From Dyella_B acidisoli (GTDB taxonomy: Bacteria > Pseudomonadota > Gammaproteobacteria > Xanthomonadales > Rhodanobacteraceae), in assembly GCF_049532895.1 (NCBI RefSeq), contig NZ_CP064031.1, positions 1,116,001 through 1,180,000 on the forward strand: 64,000 nucleotides of DNA, in the 5' to 3' direction. Shown here one piece after another: positions 7,036 through 15,574 of this stretch; the stretch's first letter is position 1; every line of letters starts with the position of its first letter. Under the pieces are notes generated by a model. That model was not told the DNA's origin and did not search any database. It saw only the letters and a program-made list of their open reading frames with translations. The position numbers and the translations under genes were made by a program.

Positions 7036-10000
7036 GCCACCCGTTTTGACGATTCGCACCCCGGCGCCCAGGACACCTGGCATGCCTCGCAACGTGCGCA
7101 ACAGTTCAGGGATGGCGTGCACCTTCCACTCCTGCCCGAAGTCGATGATGTCTGCCTGGGCTACCGCGTTGCGATAACCGTTGAGCTGCACACTGGCGTT
7201 CCCACCGCGGTAGCCGGTTAGGGTTTGGCGCAGTTGTGGGATGAAGTCCGGACCGATGCCGTTGACCTTCACGCGTAGCAACCGCGCGTAGCGGCGGCAG
7301 GCGTCGGCGAGAGATATCGCACTACGCGCCCGCACCTGGAAGCCGCCGCCAGAGAATTCATCGATGCGCAGGCCGCCTTCCACGACCAGCACTTCATCGC
7401 GAGTGAGGAGGGGGGCGACTTGTTGATAGAGCTCGCCGAAGAAGCTCACCTCGATGCTTCCGGTGCCGTCTTCCAGGCGCACGAAGGCGTCGCTGTCGCC
7501 GCGCTTGCGTACGGCCACCACCATGCCGGCAACGGTCCAGGGCGTGTCAGGGCCGCGGCGAAAACGGTTGTCGTCACCGTCGTTCTTGCGCGGGCGTGGT
7601 GGCTGGTAGCGGTCGACGATCTCGCCCAGCGGGCAGGTGGAGAGCTGGGCCAGCTCCTCGCGCCAAGGGTCGGTAGGGTGGCCAGAGAGGTAGTGCCCGA
7701 GCGTGTCGCGCTCGCCTTGCAGTTTCTGCTCCAGCGGCCATTCGGGCGCGGTGGGCAGGTTGATCTGTACCACTGGCGCGGCGGCGCTCCCGCTCTTATC
7801 CGACGCGAACGCGCCGAACATGTCGTTCTGACCCGATTGGCGATCGCGCAGATGCTGGTCGGCTGCCTTGATGGCATCCGGCAGTTGCAGCATCAGGCTG
7901 GCGCGGGTAGGTGCCAGGGCGTCCAGCGAGCCGGAGAGAATCAAAGCTTCCAGCACGCGGCGATTGAGTTTGGTGGGATCGACGCGGCGGCAGAAGTCGG
8001 CCAGATCCTTGTACGGGCCACCTTTTTTGCGTTCGTCGGCAATGGCTTCGCAAGCGCCTTGGCCAACACCTTTGATCGCGCCCAGGCCGTAGCGTATGGT
8101 CCGGACGCCTTGGCGTCCGGAAGAAGAAGGCTCGTCGGGCTCCACCGCTTCGAACATGAACTTCGAAGCGTTGACGTCCGGCGGCAGGATCTTCAGGCCG
8201 ATCGCGCGCGATTCGTCGAGGAAGGTCACCGCCTTGTCGGTGTTGTCCATGTCCGACGAGATGGTCGCGGCCATGAATTCCGCGGGGTAGTGCGCCTTCA
8301 GCCATGCCGTTTGATAGGACACCAGTGCGTAGGCGGCGGCGTGCGACTTGTTGAAGCCGTAGCCCGCGAACTTCTCCATCAAGTCGAAGATGGAATCGGC
8401 TTTGTCACCGCTGAGCCCATCCTTGGCAGCACCTTCGCGGAACTTGGCGCGTTCCTTCGCCATTTCCTCGACTTTCTTCTTACCCATTGCACGGCGCAGC
8501 AGGTCGGCGCCGCCGAGCGAGTAGCCGCCGACGATCTGCGCCATCTGCATCACCTGCTCCTGGTAGACCATGATGCCGTAGGTCTCTTTCAGGATCGGCT
8601 CGACGCGCGGGTCGGGATATTCCACTTCCTCGCGGCCGTGTTTGCGCGCAACGAAGCTGGGGATCAGATCCATCGGGCCGGGGCGGTACAACGCCACCAG
8701 CGCGATGATGTCTTCGAAACGGTCGGGCTTCGCATCTTTGAGCATGCGTTGCATGCCTGAAGATTCGAGCTGGAACACAGCGACCGTCTGCGCTTTTTTC
8801 AACAGGTCGTACGGCGCGGGATCGTCCAGCGGCAGTGCGGCAATATCCAGCGGTTCTTCATCGCTTTTCGCGCGGCGCACGTTGATCGCCTTCACCGCCC
8901 AATCGATGATGGTGAGCGTGCGCAGACCAAGGAAGTCGAACTTCACCAGGCCGACGGCTTCCACGTCGTCCTTGTCGTACTGCGTTACCACACCGGTGCC
9001 GCCCGGTTCGCAGTACAGCGGCGCGAATTCGGTGAGCGGTTTCGGGCCGATCACCACGCCACCGGCGTGCTTGCCGGCGTTACGCGTGAGGCTTTCAAGT
9101 TTCAGCGCCAGGTCGATCAGCGTTTTGGCTTCTTCGTCCTGCTCGTAGAGATCGCAGAACTCCTTCACGACGCGCTCGGGTTCTTTCTGCGCTTTCTCCG
9201 AGCGACCGAGTGCGCAGGACAGAGTGAGATCGAGCGGGCGCGGCGGAATCAGCTTGGCGATTTTGTCGACCGCGTTGTAACCCATGCCGAGTACACGACC
9301 GGAGTCGCGCAGCACTGCCTTTGCGGCCATCGAACCGTAGGTGATGATCTGGCTGACGTGATCGCGACCGTATTTGCGCGCGACGTAGTCGATCACTTCG
9401 TCGCGGCGATCCATACAAAAGTCGATGTCGAAGTCCGGCATCGAGACACGTTCGGGATTCAAGAATCGCTCGAACAGCAGGTTGAACTGCAGCGGGTCCA
9501 GATCGGTGATCTTCAGCACCCACGCCACCAGCGAACCTGCGCCCGAACCACGGCCGGGACCCACTGGAATGCCGTTCTGCTTACCCCAATTGATGAAGTC
9601 CGCCACGATCAGGAAGTAGCCGGGGAAGCCCATCTTGATGATGACGTCCAGCTCGCGTTCCAGGCGTGCTTCGTAATCGGCGAGTGTGTAGCCCTCTGCG
9701 AGCGGCGCGGCGGAAAGGCGTTCTTTCAAACCTTCGCGCGCGGTTTCACGAATATAGCTGTCGAGGTCATGGCCTTCGGGCACCGGGAAGTTCGGCAGGT
9801 AGTAGGTGCCGAAGGAGAGTTCCAGGTTGCAGCGCTTGGCCAGTTCGATCGTGTTTTCCAGCGCTTCGGGGATGTCCGCGAACAACTCGGCCATCTGCTC
9901 CGGCGTTTTCAGGTATTGCTGGTCGCTGTAGTCGCGCGGACGCTTGGGATCGGCCAACACGCGGCCTTGGTGGATGCACACGCGTGCTTCGTGCGCTTCG

Positions 10001-10623
10001 AAATCGTCTTGCTTCAAGAAGCGCACGTCGTTGCTGGCTATCACTGGCAGATCGAGGCCGGTCGCCAAGGTGAGCGCGGCGTTGTTCCACACTTCCTCGC
10101 CTTCGCGGCCGCAGCGAGTGAGTTCCAGGTACAGGCGATCCGGAAACAGCTGCGTCAGCGTTTGCAGACGCGGCGTGGCTGTGTCCGTGCCTTGGTTGAC
10201 GGCAATGCGGGCGGCTTCGCTTTCGCGTCCCAGCAGCGCGATCAGGCCATCTGTCGCAGTGGGCGTGAGCCATGCCGCCTCGACCAGTGCGCGGCCGCCG
10301 TGCTGGCCTTCGCGCCAAGCGCGGGAGACGAGACGGGAAAGGTTGAGATAGCCGTCGCGGTTCTGGCACAACACGGTCATGCGCCAGGGGCGCGGATCGT
10401 CCGGGGAGCTGATCCACAGGTCGCAACCGCCGATCGGCTTGATACCCGCCGCACTGCACGCCTTGTAGAACTTCACCAAGGCGAACATGTTGCACTCATC
10501 GGTGAGTGCGACAGCGGGCGCACCGGCCTGCACGCACGCAGCTACCATCGCTTTGATGCGGATGGTCGAGTCGACCAGCGAATATTCGCTGTGCAGATGC
10601 AGATGAGCGAAACGGACGGACAT
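7024..10623 (-). CDS. dnaE: DNA polymerase III alpha subunit
   Basis: DnaE is the catalytic subunit of the replicative polymerase. The 1199-aa protein starts with a PHP domain (FAHLHLHSEYSLVDS). The polymerase aspartates appear in MPDFDIDFCMD near residue 397, and the GGVVIGP, VKFDFLGLRTL and helix-hairpin-helix/OB-fold parts follow in the usual order. Length is close to the E. coli protein (1160 aa). The ATG at 10623 is the start; the TTG at 10641 only adds six residues unlike the family. In this lineage dnaE is normally followed directly by accA; here the GH23/Ivy cassette lies between, in convergent orientation. Confidence 0.97.
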   Translation of the reverse strand: MSVRFAHLHLHSEYSLVDSTIRIKAMVAACVQAGAPAVALTDECNMFALVKFYKACSAAGIKPIGGCDLWISSPDDPRPWRMTVLCQNRDGYLNLSRLVSRAWREGQHGGRALVEAAWLTPTATDGLIALLGRESEAARIAVNQGTDTATPRLQTLTQLFPDRLYLELTRCGREGEEVWNNAALTLATGLDLPVIASNDVRFLKQDDFEAHEARVCIHQGRVLADPKRPRDYSDQQYLKTPEQMAELFADIPEALENTIELAKRCNLELSFGTYYLPNFPVPEGHDLDSYIRETAREGLKERLSAAPLAEGYTLADYEARLERELDVIIKMGFPGYFLIVADFINWGKQNGIPVGPGRGSGAGSLVAWVLKITDLDPLQFNLLFERFLNPERVSMPDFDIDFCMDRRDEVIDYVARKYGRDHVSQIITYGSMAAKAVLRDSGRVLGMGYNAVDKIAKLIPPRPLDLTLSCALGRSEKAQKEPERVVKEFCDLYEQDEEAKTLIDLALKLESLTRNAGKHAGGVVIGPKPLTEFAPLYCEPGGTGVVTQYDKDDVEAVGLVKFDFLGLRTLTIIDWAVKAINVRRAKSDEEPLDIAALPLDDPAPYDLLKKAQTVAVFQLESSGMQRMLKDAKPDRFEDIIALVALYRPGPMDLIPSFVARKHGREEVEYPDPRVEPILKETYGIMVYQEQVMQMAQIVGGYSLGGADLLRRAMGKKKVEEMAKERAKFREGAAKDGLSGDKADSIFDLMEKFAGYGFNKSHAAAYALVSYQTAWLKAHYPAEFMAATISSDMDNTDKAVTFLDESRAIGLKILPPDVNASKFMFEAVEPDEPSSSGRQGVRTIRYGLGAIKGVGQGACEAIADERKKGGPYKDLADFCRRVDPTKLNRRVLEALILSGSLDALAPTRASLMLQLPDAIKAADQHLRDRQSGQNDMFGAFASDKSGSAAAPVVQINLPTAPEWPLEQKLQGERDTLGHYLSGHPTDPWREELAQLSTCPLGEIVDRYQPPRPRKNDGDDNRFRRGPDTPWTVAGMVVAVRKRGDSDAFVRLEDGTGSIEVSFFGELYQQVAPLLTRDEVLVVEGGLRIDEFSGGGFQVRARSAISLADACRRYARLLRVKVNGIGPDFIPQLRQTLTGYRGGNASVQLNGYRNAVAQADIIDFGQEWKVHAIPELLRTLRGMPGVLGAGVRIVKTGGGDA

Positions 10624-10691
10624 GGCTCGCACGCGAAGCAATGGCTCAGCCTAGCGGGGCAGGTGCGAGCGGGCAAGAATTGACAATGGAG

Positions 10692-10771
10692 CTGGGAACG
10701 GGGAACAGGGAGCGGGGAACATGGAGTTCACTGCAAGCACCACGTTCGCTGTTCCCTAATCCCCATTCCCT
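10692..10771. repeat. Imperfect inverted repeat upstream of dnaE
   Basis: A G-rich arm (GGGAACGGGGAACAGGGAGC, 10694-10713) is mirrored by a C/T-rich arm (GTTCGCTGTTCCCTAATCCC, 10744-10763) about 30 bp away. The arms could fold into a long interrupted hairpin. A similar-looking element lies at 22399-22483. Such elements are commonly dispersed in Xanthomonadales genomes; here it sits between the small protein gene and dnaE. Confidence 0.6.
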
Positions 10772-10779
10772 GGTTTCGA

Positions 10780-10977
10780 TCAGTGCACCCGGAAACGCTC
10801 GTCCGGGACGATTGGCTCGATGTAATGCGAGAGGCTTTCTACGCTCAACGGCTCCAAGTTGTAATCGAGATGCTGCAGGTGCAACTCGGTCACGTCGGGC
10901 AGTGGAGCGGTGGCCTTGGGCGCGCGCTTCTTGGCGTTCGGTTTCGACTTCGGGCGGCGGCGGAAAGGAAACATCAT
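10780..10977 (-). CDS. Small basic conserved-type hypothetical protein (65 aa)
   Basis: I do not recognise the family. The 65-aa product begins MMFPFRRRPKSKPNAKKRAP, a strongly basic N-terminal third, followed by an acidic, leucine-rich part (ELHLQHLDYNLEPLSVESLS). The start at 10977 has a strong ribosome site (GAGGAGGG, 5-6 bp before the ATG), which is the main evidence that it is real. It lies between rnhB and dnaE, transcribed the same way. The basic head suggests nucleic-acid or membrane contact, but nothing more can be said. Confidence 0.6.
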   Translation of the reverse strand: MMFPFRRRPKSKPNAKKRAPKATAPLPDVTELHLQHLDYNLEPLSVESLSHYIEPIVPDERFRVH

Positions 10978-11196
10978 GACACCCTCCTCGAAAGTCCGGT
11001 GTCTGATGGTTGGTATGGGCACCGGACGGCGGTGACGCGTCCATGCAAGGCAGTCGCTACGTCTCTGCTTCACATGCCGGCGTAGTGGCTTTCCGACTCC
11101 ATTCCTATACCTGCTCTGATGCGCGCGCAATAGGAAAGGTTACACGGATGACGAACGTCATACAGGTTGAAAAACGCTGCGCGAACGTTCAGGCAT

Positions 11197-11871
11197 TCAG
11201 AAAAGCTGCCCTTGATCCAGCAGCAGTTTGACCGGTGCGAAGCTGCGCCGGTGTTCGACGCATGGGCCGAGCCGTTGCAACGCAGCCAGGTGGACTGGCG
11301 TGGGATAACCCTTGTGTTCGGCAAAGCCGTAACCGGGAAATTGCGTATCCATCGCGACCATTAGCCGGTCTCGGCTGACCTTGGCCAGGATTGATGCTGC
11401 GCTGATGGATGGCTCCAGCGCATCGCCACCCACGATGGCGCGCGCCGGGCAGGGGAGATCTTTCGGCAGTCGGTTGCCGTCGATCAACGCTTCGGTGGCG
11501 GCTGGCGTCAAACCGAGCAAGGCACGCGTCATGCCGGCCATGGTGGCTTGGAAGATGTTGATGCGATCGATTTCCTCACGCTCGATCACCACCACGCTAT
11601 AAGCCAGCGCGCGCTCCACGATCAGCGGGAAGAGTGTTTCGCGCTTGGTTTCGGAGAGTTTCTTGGAATCGTTCAAGCCCTCGATGGGGCGGCGTGCGTC
11701 GAGAATCACGGCAGCCACTACCACCGGGCCAGCCAGGGGACCACGGCCGGCTTCGTCCACGCCAGCCACATAGTGGGTGGCGTATTGAGCAACGCGCTTT
11801 TCGCGTTTGCTTCCTCTCCCCTTCGGGGAGAGGATTGAGGTGAGGGGGGCAAGGCTTGCCTCGGCTTTCAT
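11197..11871 (-). CDS. rnhB: Ribonuclease HII
   Basis: RNase HII cuts the RNA strand of RNA-DNA hybrids and starts removal of ribonucleotides from DNA. Family motifs are present: VAGVDEAGRGPLAGPVV with the catalytic DE pair at 39-40, LNDSKKL, GGDALEPSISAASILAKVSRD, and HKGYPTPVH. The 224-aa frame begins at the ATG at 11871, but residues 8-23 (from PLTSILSPKGRG) are encoded by a palindromic repeat that spans the 5' end. E. coli RNase HII has only about a dozen residues before VAGVDE; here there are 34. No better ATG, GTG or TTG precedes the first strand, so translation through the repeat is likely. Confidence 0.93.
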   Translation of the reverse strand: MKAEASLAPLTSILSPKGRGSKREKRVAQYATHYVAGVDEAGRGPLAGPVVVAAVILDARRPIEGLNDSKKLSETKRETLFPLIVERALAYSVVVIEREEIDRINIFQATMAGMTRALLGLTPAATEALIDGNRLPKDLPCPARAIVGGDALEPSISAASILAKVSRDRLMVAMDTQFPGYGFAEHKGYPTPVHLAALQRLGPCVEHRRSFAPVKLLLDQGQLF

Positions 11872-11953
11872 ATCAAGCTGCTCCGATATGCCTGCTGTGG
11901 CGAGGTTGGCCCCTCACCCCAGCCCTCTCCCCGGAGGGGAGAGGGAGTTGGGT
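11811..11953. repeat. Family A palindromic repeat pair (inverted) at the lpxB-rnhB junction
   Basis: Two copies of a palindromic element face each other: one at about 11811-11848 (CCTCTCCCCTTCGGGGAGAG core) and one at about 11910-11950 (CCTCTCCCCGGAGGGGAGAG core), each joined to a CCCTCACC/GGTGAGGG arm. The left copy encodes part of the rnhB N-terminus and the right copy the last residues and stop codon of lpxB. Related pairs occur at 40278-40417, 43935-44075 and 48762-48933. Confidence 0.85.
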
Positions 11954-13146
11954 GCATCGATTAATTCAACGATCGCCGCCGCGGCATGATCGCCGGCATG
12001 CCCAGGCAGATGGCCGCGCAAAGCTTCATGCAGTTGTTCGAACGCAGCGACGATGGCACCGCGGCGCTCGCTGTCGCGGAACAATTGCAGTGTGGCGTGG
12101 GTTAGCTTGTCCGCGGTGAAATCGTCCTGCATCAGCTCAGGTGCGAGCATGACGTCTTTGCCCATGCCGCTGGCGCGGGCGAGGATGTTGGGCAGTGCAT
12201 ACACGTCGGTCTTGAGCATGTTGAACAAACGTGCGATGCGATAGCTCAACGGCGAGACGCGATAACCCACCACCATCGGGCGCTTGGCCAGCATCGCTTC
12301 CAAGGTGGCCGTGCCCGAAGCCAACAGCACAACGTCGGCGGCGAGCATGGCTTCATGTGCGTGGCCATCGACCAGGATCGGCGCGGAATCATCATGCGGT
12401 CCACGCGCAAGCAAGGACTTCAGCGTGGCAAGCGCCCGTGAATTCGCGGCGGGTATGACCACGCGCAATCCGGGCATCGCGGTGGCGACGCGTCGGGCGG
12501 CATCCAGGAAGATGGCGCCCATGCGCTCCAATTCGGAGTTGCGGCTGCCAGGTAGCAGCGCCAGCACGGGTGCGTCCAGCGGCAATTGCAGCGTGCGGCG
12601 TGCCGGCACGCGATCAGAAACGAGTGGAAAACGATCGGCTAGTGGGTGGCCGACGAAGCGTGCATCAATGCCATGCCGCGCGTAGATCGGCGGTTCCATC
12701 GGAAACAGACACAGCACGCGATGCACGCTCTGGCCGATCTTGTCCGCACGTTTTTCGCGCCAGGCCCAGATCGATGGACTTACATAGTGCACCGTGCGCA
12801 AACCCGCCTGCTTCAGGCGACGCTCGACGCCGAGATTGAAATCGGGTGCGTCGATGCCGACCACGATGGCGGGCTTTGCCGCTAACAGACGTGCCACGAG
12901 TTCCTTGCGCAGTTTGAGCAATCGCGGCAGATGGCTGATCACTTCCGCAAAGCCGAACAGCGACAGTTCGCGAATGTCGTACCAGGATTCGAAACCGAGC
13001 GCCTGCATGCGCCTGCCGCCGATACCGATGAAGCGCGCCTGCGGATAATGCCGGCGCAGCGCCGCGATGAGATCCGCACCGAGTTGATCGCCGGAGTCTT
13101 CGCCGGCGATCAGCGCGATCAGTGGAGCTTCGGCTTCAGCGGACAT
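11914..13146 (-). CDS. lpxB: Lipid-A-disaccharide synthase
   Basis: LpxB joins UDP-diacylglucosamine and lipid X to make the lipid A disaccharide at the inner face of the cytoplasmic membrane. The 410-aa protein has the N-terminal GEDSGDQLGADLI motif, VSPSIWAWREKRADKI, FVGHPLADR and a GT-B C-terminal domain with LLASGTATLEA and MVVGYR. It is part of the lpxD-fabZ-lpxA-lpxB run, starting 21 bp after lpxA. The last residues (NSLSPPGRGLG) and the stop are encoded by a family A repeat, so the original C-terminus has probably been altered. Confidence 0.96.
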   Translation of the reverse strand: MSAEAEAPLIALIAGEDSGDQLGADLIAALRRHYPQARFIGIGGRRMQALGFESWYDIRELSLFGFAEVISHLPRLLKLRKELVARLLAAKPAIVVGIDAPDFNLGVERRLKQAGLRTVHYVSPSIWAWREKRADKIGQSVHRVLCLFPMEPPIYARHGIDARFVGHPLADRFPLVSDRVPARRTLQLPLDAPVLALLPGSRNSELERMGAIFLDAARRVATAMPGLRVVIPAANSRALATLKSLLARGPHDDSAPILVDGHAHEAMLAADVVLLASGTATLEAMLAKRPMVVGYRVSPLSYRIARLFNMLKTDVYALPNILARASGMGKDVMLAPELMQDDFTADKLTHATLQLFRDSERRGAIVAAFEQLHEALRGHLPGHAGDHAAAAIVELIDAPNSLSPPGRGLG

Positions 13147-13167
13147 GATGTGCGCCGCGCATGTCGG

Positions 13168-13941
13168 TTAGCGCGCCAACCCGCGCTCGCTGCGATCGAG
13201 GAAATCCAGCATGGCACGCACGTCCTCGCTGTCTTTGGCTTGCGCGACCAACTGCTCCCGCGCTTCGGCCAGCGACAGGCCGGAGGTGTACAGCGTGCGG
13301 TACGCGCGCTTGATCGCGGTGATGCGTTCGGGTTCGAAGCCACGACGCTTGAGGCCAGTGGTGTTTAAACCGCGCGGACGTCCACCCTGATCATTCGCCA
13401 TCATCAGGAACGGCGGCACATCGGCGCCGAGCAAGCAACCCATGGCGATGAAGGCGTGTTCGCCGATCTTGCAGAACTGATGTGCGCCGGAATAGCCGGA
13501 GAACACAGTCCAGTCGCCCACTTCCACGTGGCCGGCGAGAGCCGAGTAATTGGAGAAGATCGTATGGCTGCCGATCTTGCAGTCATGCGCAACGTGCACG
13601 TAGGCGAGCAGCCAGTTGTCGTTGCCGATGCGGGTAGCGCCGCCGCCGTCGCCGGTGCCGCGATTGATGGTGACGAATTCGCGGATCAGATTGCGATCAC
13701 CGATGATCAGCTCGGTGCGTTCGCCATTGAATTTCATGTCTTGCGGATCGCCGCCGAGCGAGGCGAACTGCGCGATGCGATTGTCGCGGCCGATCTTGGT
13801 GGGGCCCTGGATCACTACGTGCGGGCCGATCACGGTGCCGTCACCGATCTCCACGTCCGCGCCGATGACAGTGAAAGCGCCGATGCTGACGTTGTTGCCG
13901 ATAACGGCCGATGGATCGATTTGCGCGGTCGGATGGATCAT
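13168..13941 (-). CDS. lpxA: UDP-N-acetylglucosamine acyltransferase
   Basis: LpxA transfers a hydroxyacyl chain from ACP to UDP-GlcNAc, the first step of lipid A synthesis. The 257-aa protein is a left-handed beta helix of hexapeptide repeats (IHPTAQIDPSAVIGNNVSIG onward). AHDCKIG holds the catalytic His (about residue 122), and an alpha-helical C-terminal domain follows. It overlaps the fabZ stop by 4 bp (ATGA), giving tight coupling. Length matches E. coli LpxA (262 aa). Confidence 0.97.
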   Translation of the reverse strand: MIHPTAQIDPSAVIGNNVSIGAFTVIGADVEIGDGTVIGPHVVIQGPTKIGRDNRIAQFASLGGDPQDMKFNGERTELIIGDRNLIREFVTINRGTGDGGGATRIGNDNWLLAYVHVAHDCKIGSHTIFSNYSALAGHVEVGDWTVFSGYSGAHQFCKIGEHAFIAMGCLLGADVPPFLMMANDQGGRPRGLNTTGLKRRGFEPERITAIKRAYRTLYTSGLSLAEAREQLVAQAKDSEDVRAMLDFLDRSERGLAR

Positions 13942-14411
13942 TTATCCGACCTCGCCGCGCACATCAGTTCGCAGCTGGCCACTTCCTTGCCGTCCACCAA
14001 CGTGCGCGCCTCGAACAGGCCCATGTTGCGCAGCAGGCGCTTGAGCCGCACTTCCATGCGCAACTGGTCGCCCGGCACCACCGGCGCGTTGAAGCGCGCG
14101 TTGTCGACCTTGGCGAGATAGAACAGCGGGCTAGCCGAACCGCCTTTCAGACGTGCGCTGATCTGTGTAAGGAGACCTGCAGACTGCGCCATCGCTTCGA
14201 CGATCAGCACGCCGGGCATCACCGGATGACCGGGGAAATGGCCGTTGAAAAACGGTTCGTTGATAGTCACGTTCTTCAGCGTAACCACGCTCTGTTCCGG
14301 CACGATCTCGATGACGCGATCGACCAGCAGGAACGGGTAGCGGTGCGGCAGCAGTTGCTGGATCTGCTCCACGGTCACAGGCAGCGTGATCGGGGCGGTG
14401 TTGTCAGTCAT
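13938..14411 (-). CDS. fabZ: 3-hydroxyacyl-ACP dehydratase
   Basis: FabZ dehydrates 3-hydroxyacyl-ACP in fatty acid elongation and competes with LpxA for hydroxymyristoyl-ACP. The 157-aa hotdog-fold protein has LLPHRYPFLLVDRV, NEPFFNGHFPGHPVMPGVL with the catalytic His, and the later Glu in IVEAMAQ. I put the start at the ATG at 14411; 23 further open residues upstream lie in lpxD and do not match the family. It overlaps lpxD by 8 bp and lpxA by 4 bp. Confidence 0.96.
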   Translation of the reverse strand: MTDNTAPITLPVTVEQIQQLLPHRYPFLLVDRVIEIVPEQSVVTLKNVTINEPFFNGHFPGHPVMPGVLIVEAMAQSAGLLTQISARLKGGSASPLFYLAKVDNARFNAPVVPGDQLRMEVRLKRLLRNMGLFEARTLVDGKEVASCELMCAARSDK

Positions 14412-15432
14412 CGTTCTTATCCTTTTCCAGCGCCGACAATCGGCGCGCGTACTCGTCCAGGTGCTTGAAGCGCGCAGCATTGCGGCGCCACTGTCGGTTC
14501 TCTTGCAGCGGCACCCCGGAGGAATACTCGCCAGCCTCCCGAATCGAATGCGTCACCAGGCTCTTGGCCGTAATGGTAACCCGGTCGGCCACTTCGAGAT
14601 GGCCGAGCACGCCGGCATTGCCGCCGATCATGCAATAACGGCCGATTTTCGCGCTGCCGGCCACAGCGGCACAGCCGGCCATGGCGGTATGCGCACCGAT
14701 ATAAACGTTGTGGGCGATCTGGATCTGGTTGTCCAGGCGCACGTCTTCTTCGAGCACGGTGTCGTCCAGTGCACCGCGATCGATCGTGGTGTTGGCGCCG
14801 ATCTCACAGTCATCGCCGATGCGTACACCGCCCAGCTGCGGCAGCTTTACCCAGTGGTCGCGATCAAAGGCGAGGCCGAAGCCATCCGAGCCGATCACCG
14901 CGCCCGGATGCGCCAGTACGCGCTTGCCGAGCGTCACACGGATCACCAGGGTGACGCGTGCGACCAGTCGCGATTGCGCACCGACCGTGCACTCAGGCCC
15001 GATGATGCAATGCGGGCCGAGTATGGCTCCGTCTTCCACCACCGCGCCGTCTTCGATCACGCAGCCAGGGCCGATGCTTGCAGACGCGCTGACGCGCGCA
15101 CTCGGCGCGACGACGGCGGTGGGATGTATGCCGGGCGGCGCAGCGGGCAAACGCTCGAACAAAGCAGCGATACGGGCGTAGGCCACATACGGATCGCGCG
15201 CAATCAGTGCAGCGGTTGGGCAACTGTCCGCGGTGTCGGCGCTTAGCACCACGACGCCCGCGTGCGTGGTTGCCAACTGCGCGGTGTATTTACTGTTGGA
15301 TAGAAAGCTGAGCTGCGTCGGCCCCGCGCCCGCAAGCGTGCCGACGCCATCGATGATGCGCGCACCGTCGCCCCGAAACTCGAGAGCGAAGCGTTCGGCG
15401 AGTTCGGCAACGCTGTAGTGGGTAATGATCAT
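14404..15432 (-). CDS. lpxD: UDP-3-O-(3-hydroxyacyl)glucosamine N-acyltransferase
   Basis: LpxD adds the second hydroxyacyl chain in lipid A synthesis. The 342-aa protein has the uridine-binding N-terminal domain (LAERFALEFRGDGARI, LSNSKYTAQL). A long left-handed beta helix with HNVYIGAHTAMAGCAAVAGS follows, including the catalytic His of that segment, and then a C-terminal helix. It begins the lpxD-fabZ-lpxA-lpxB unit, 142 bp after bamA and a terminator, so it probably has its own promoter. No skp gene lies between bamA and lpxD, unlike in E. coli. Confidence 0.96.
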   Translation of the reverse strand: MIITHYSVAELAERFALEFRGDGARIIDGVGTLAGAGPTQLSFLSNSKYTAQLATTHAGVVVLSADTADSCPTAALIARDPYVAYARIAALFERLPAAPPGIHPTAVVAPSARVSASASIGPGCVIEDGAVVEDGAILGPHCIIGPECTVGAQSRLVARVTLVIRVTLGKRVLAHPGAVIGSDGFGLAFDRDHWVKLPQLGGVRIGDDCEIGANTTIDRGALDDTVLEEDVRLDNQIQIAHNVYIGAHTAMAGCAAVAGSAKIGRYCMIGGNAGVLGHLEVADRVTITAKSLVTHSIREAGEYSSGVPLQENRQWRRNAARFKHLDEYARRLSALEKDKNDD

Positions 15433-15518
15433 CCAGGGCTCCGAGGCGACCGCCGCATTGTAGGGGCTGCTTCCCCGCGGCGGGCATCATTTTGCGATTC
15501 GGAAGAATCCGCGGGCTA

Positions 15519-15550
15519 CAAAAGAAAGCGCGGCCAAGCCGCGCTTTCTG
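15519..15550 (-). terminator. Rho-independent terminator after bamA
   Basis: On the minus strand an 11-bp GC-rich stem (GAAAGCGCGGC with its complement, 15524-15534 and 15538-15548) is followed by a run rich in T (TTCTTTTGTAG). It lies about 25 bp past the bamA stop and ends the rseP-bamA transcript before lpxD. Confidence 0.85.
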
Positions 15551-15574
15551 TAGGGGCGATCCTTGCGAGCTGCC

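Noticed and set aside
7420..8760. 446-aa plus-strand open frame opposite dnaE
   Set aside because: Antisense shadow of dnaE for the same reasons.
9067..10683. 538-aa plus-strand open frame opposite dnaE
   Set aside because: It is the antisense of dnaE in a GC-rich genome; composition is of shadow type (His/Arg/Ala-rich), with no domain and no ribosome site.
10978..11196. RNA gene between rnhB and the small protein gene
   Set aside because: No cloverleaf or other recognised RNA structure can be made out, and no terminator follows.
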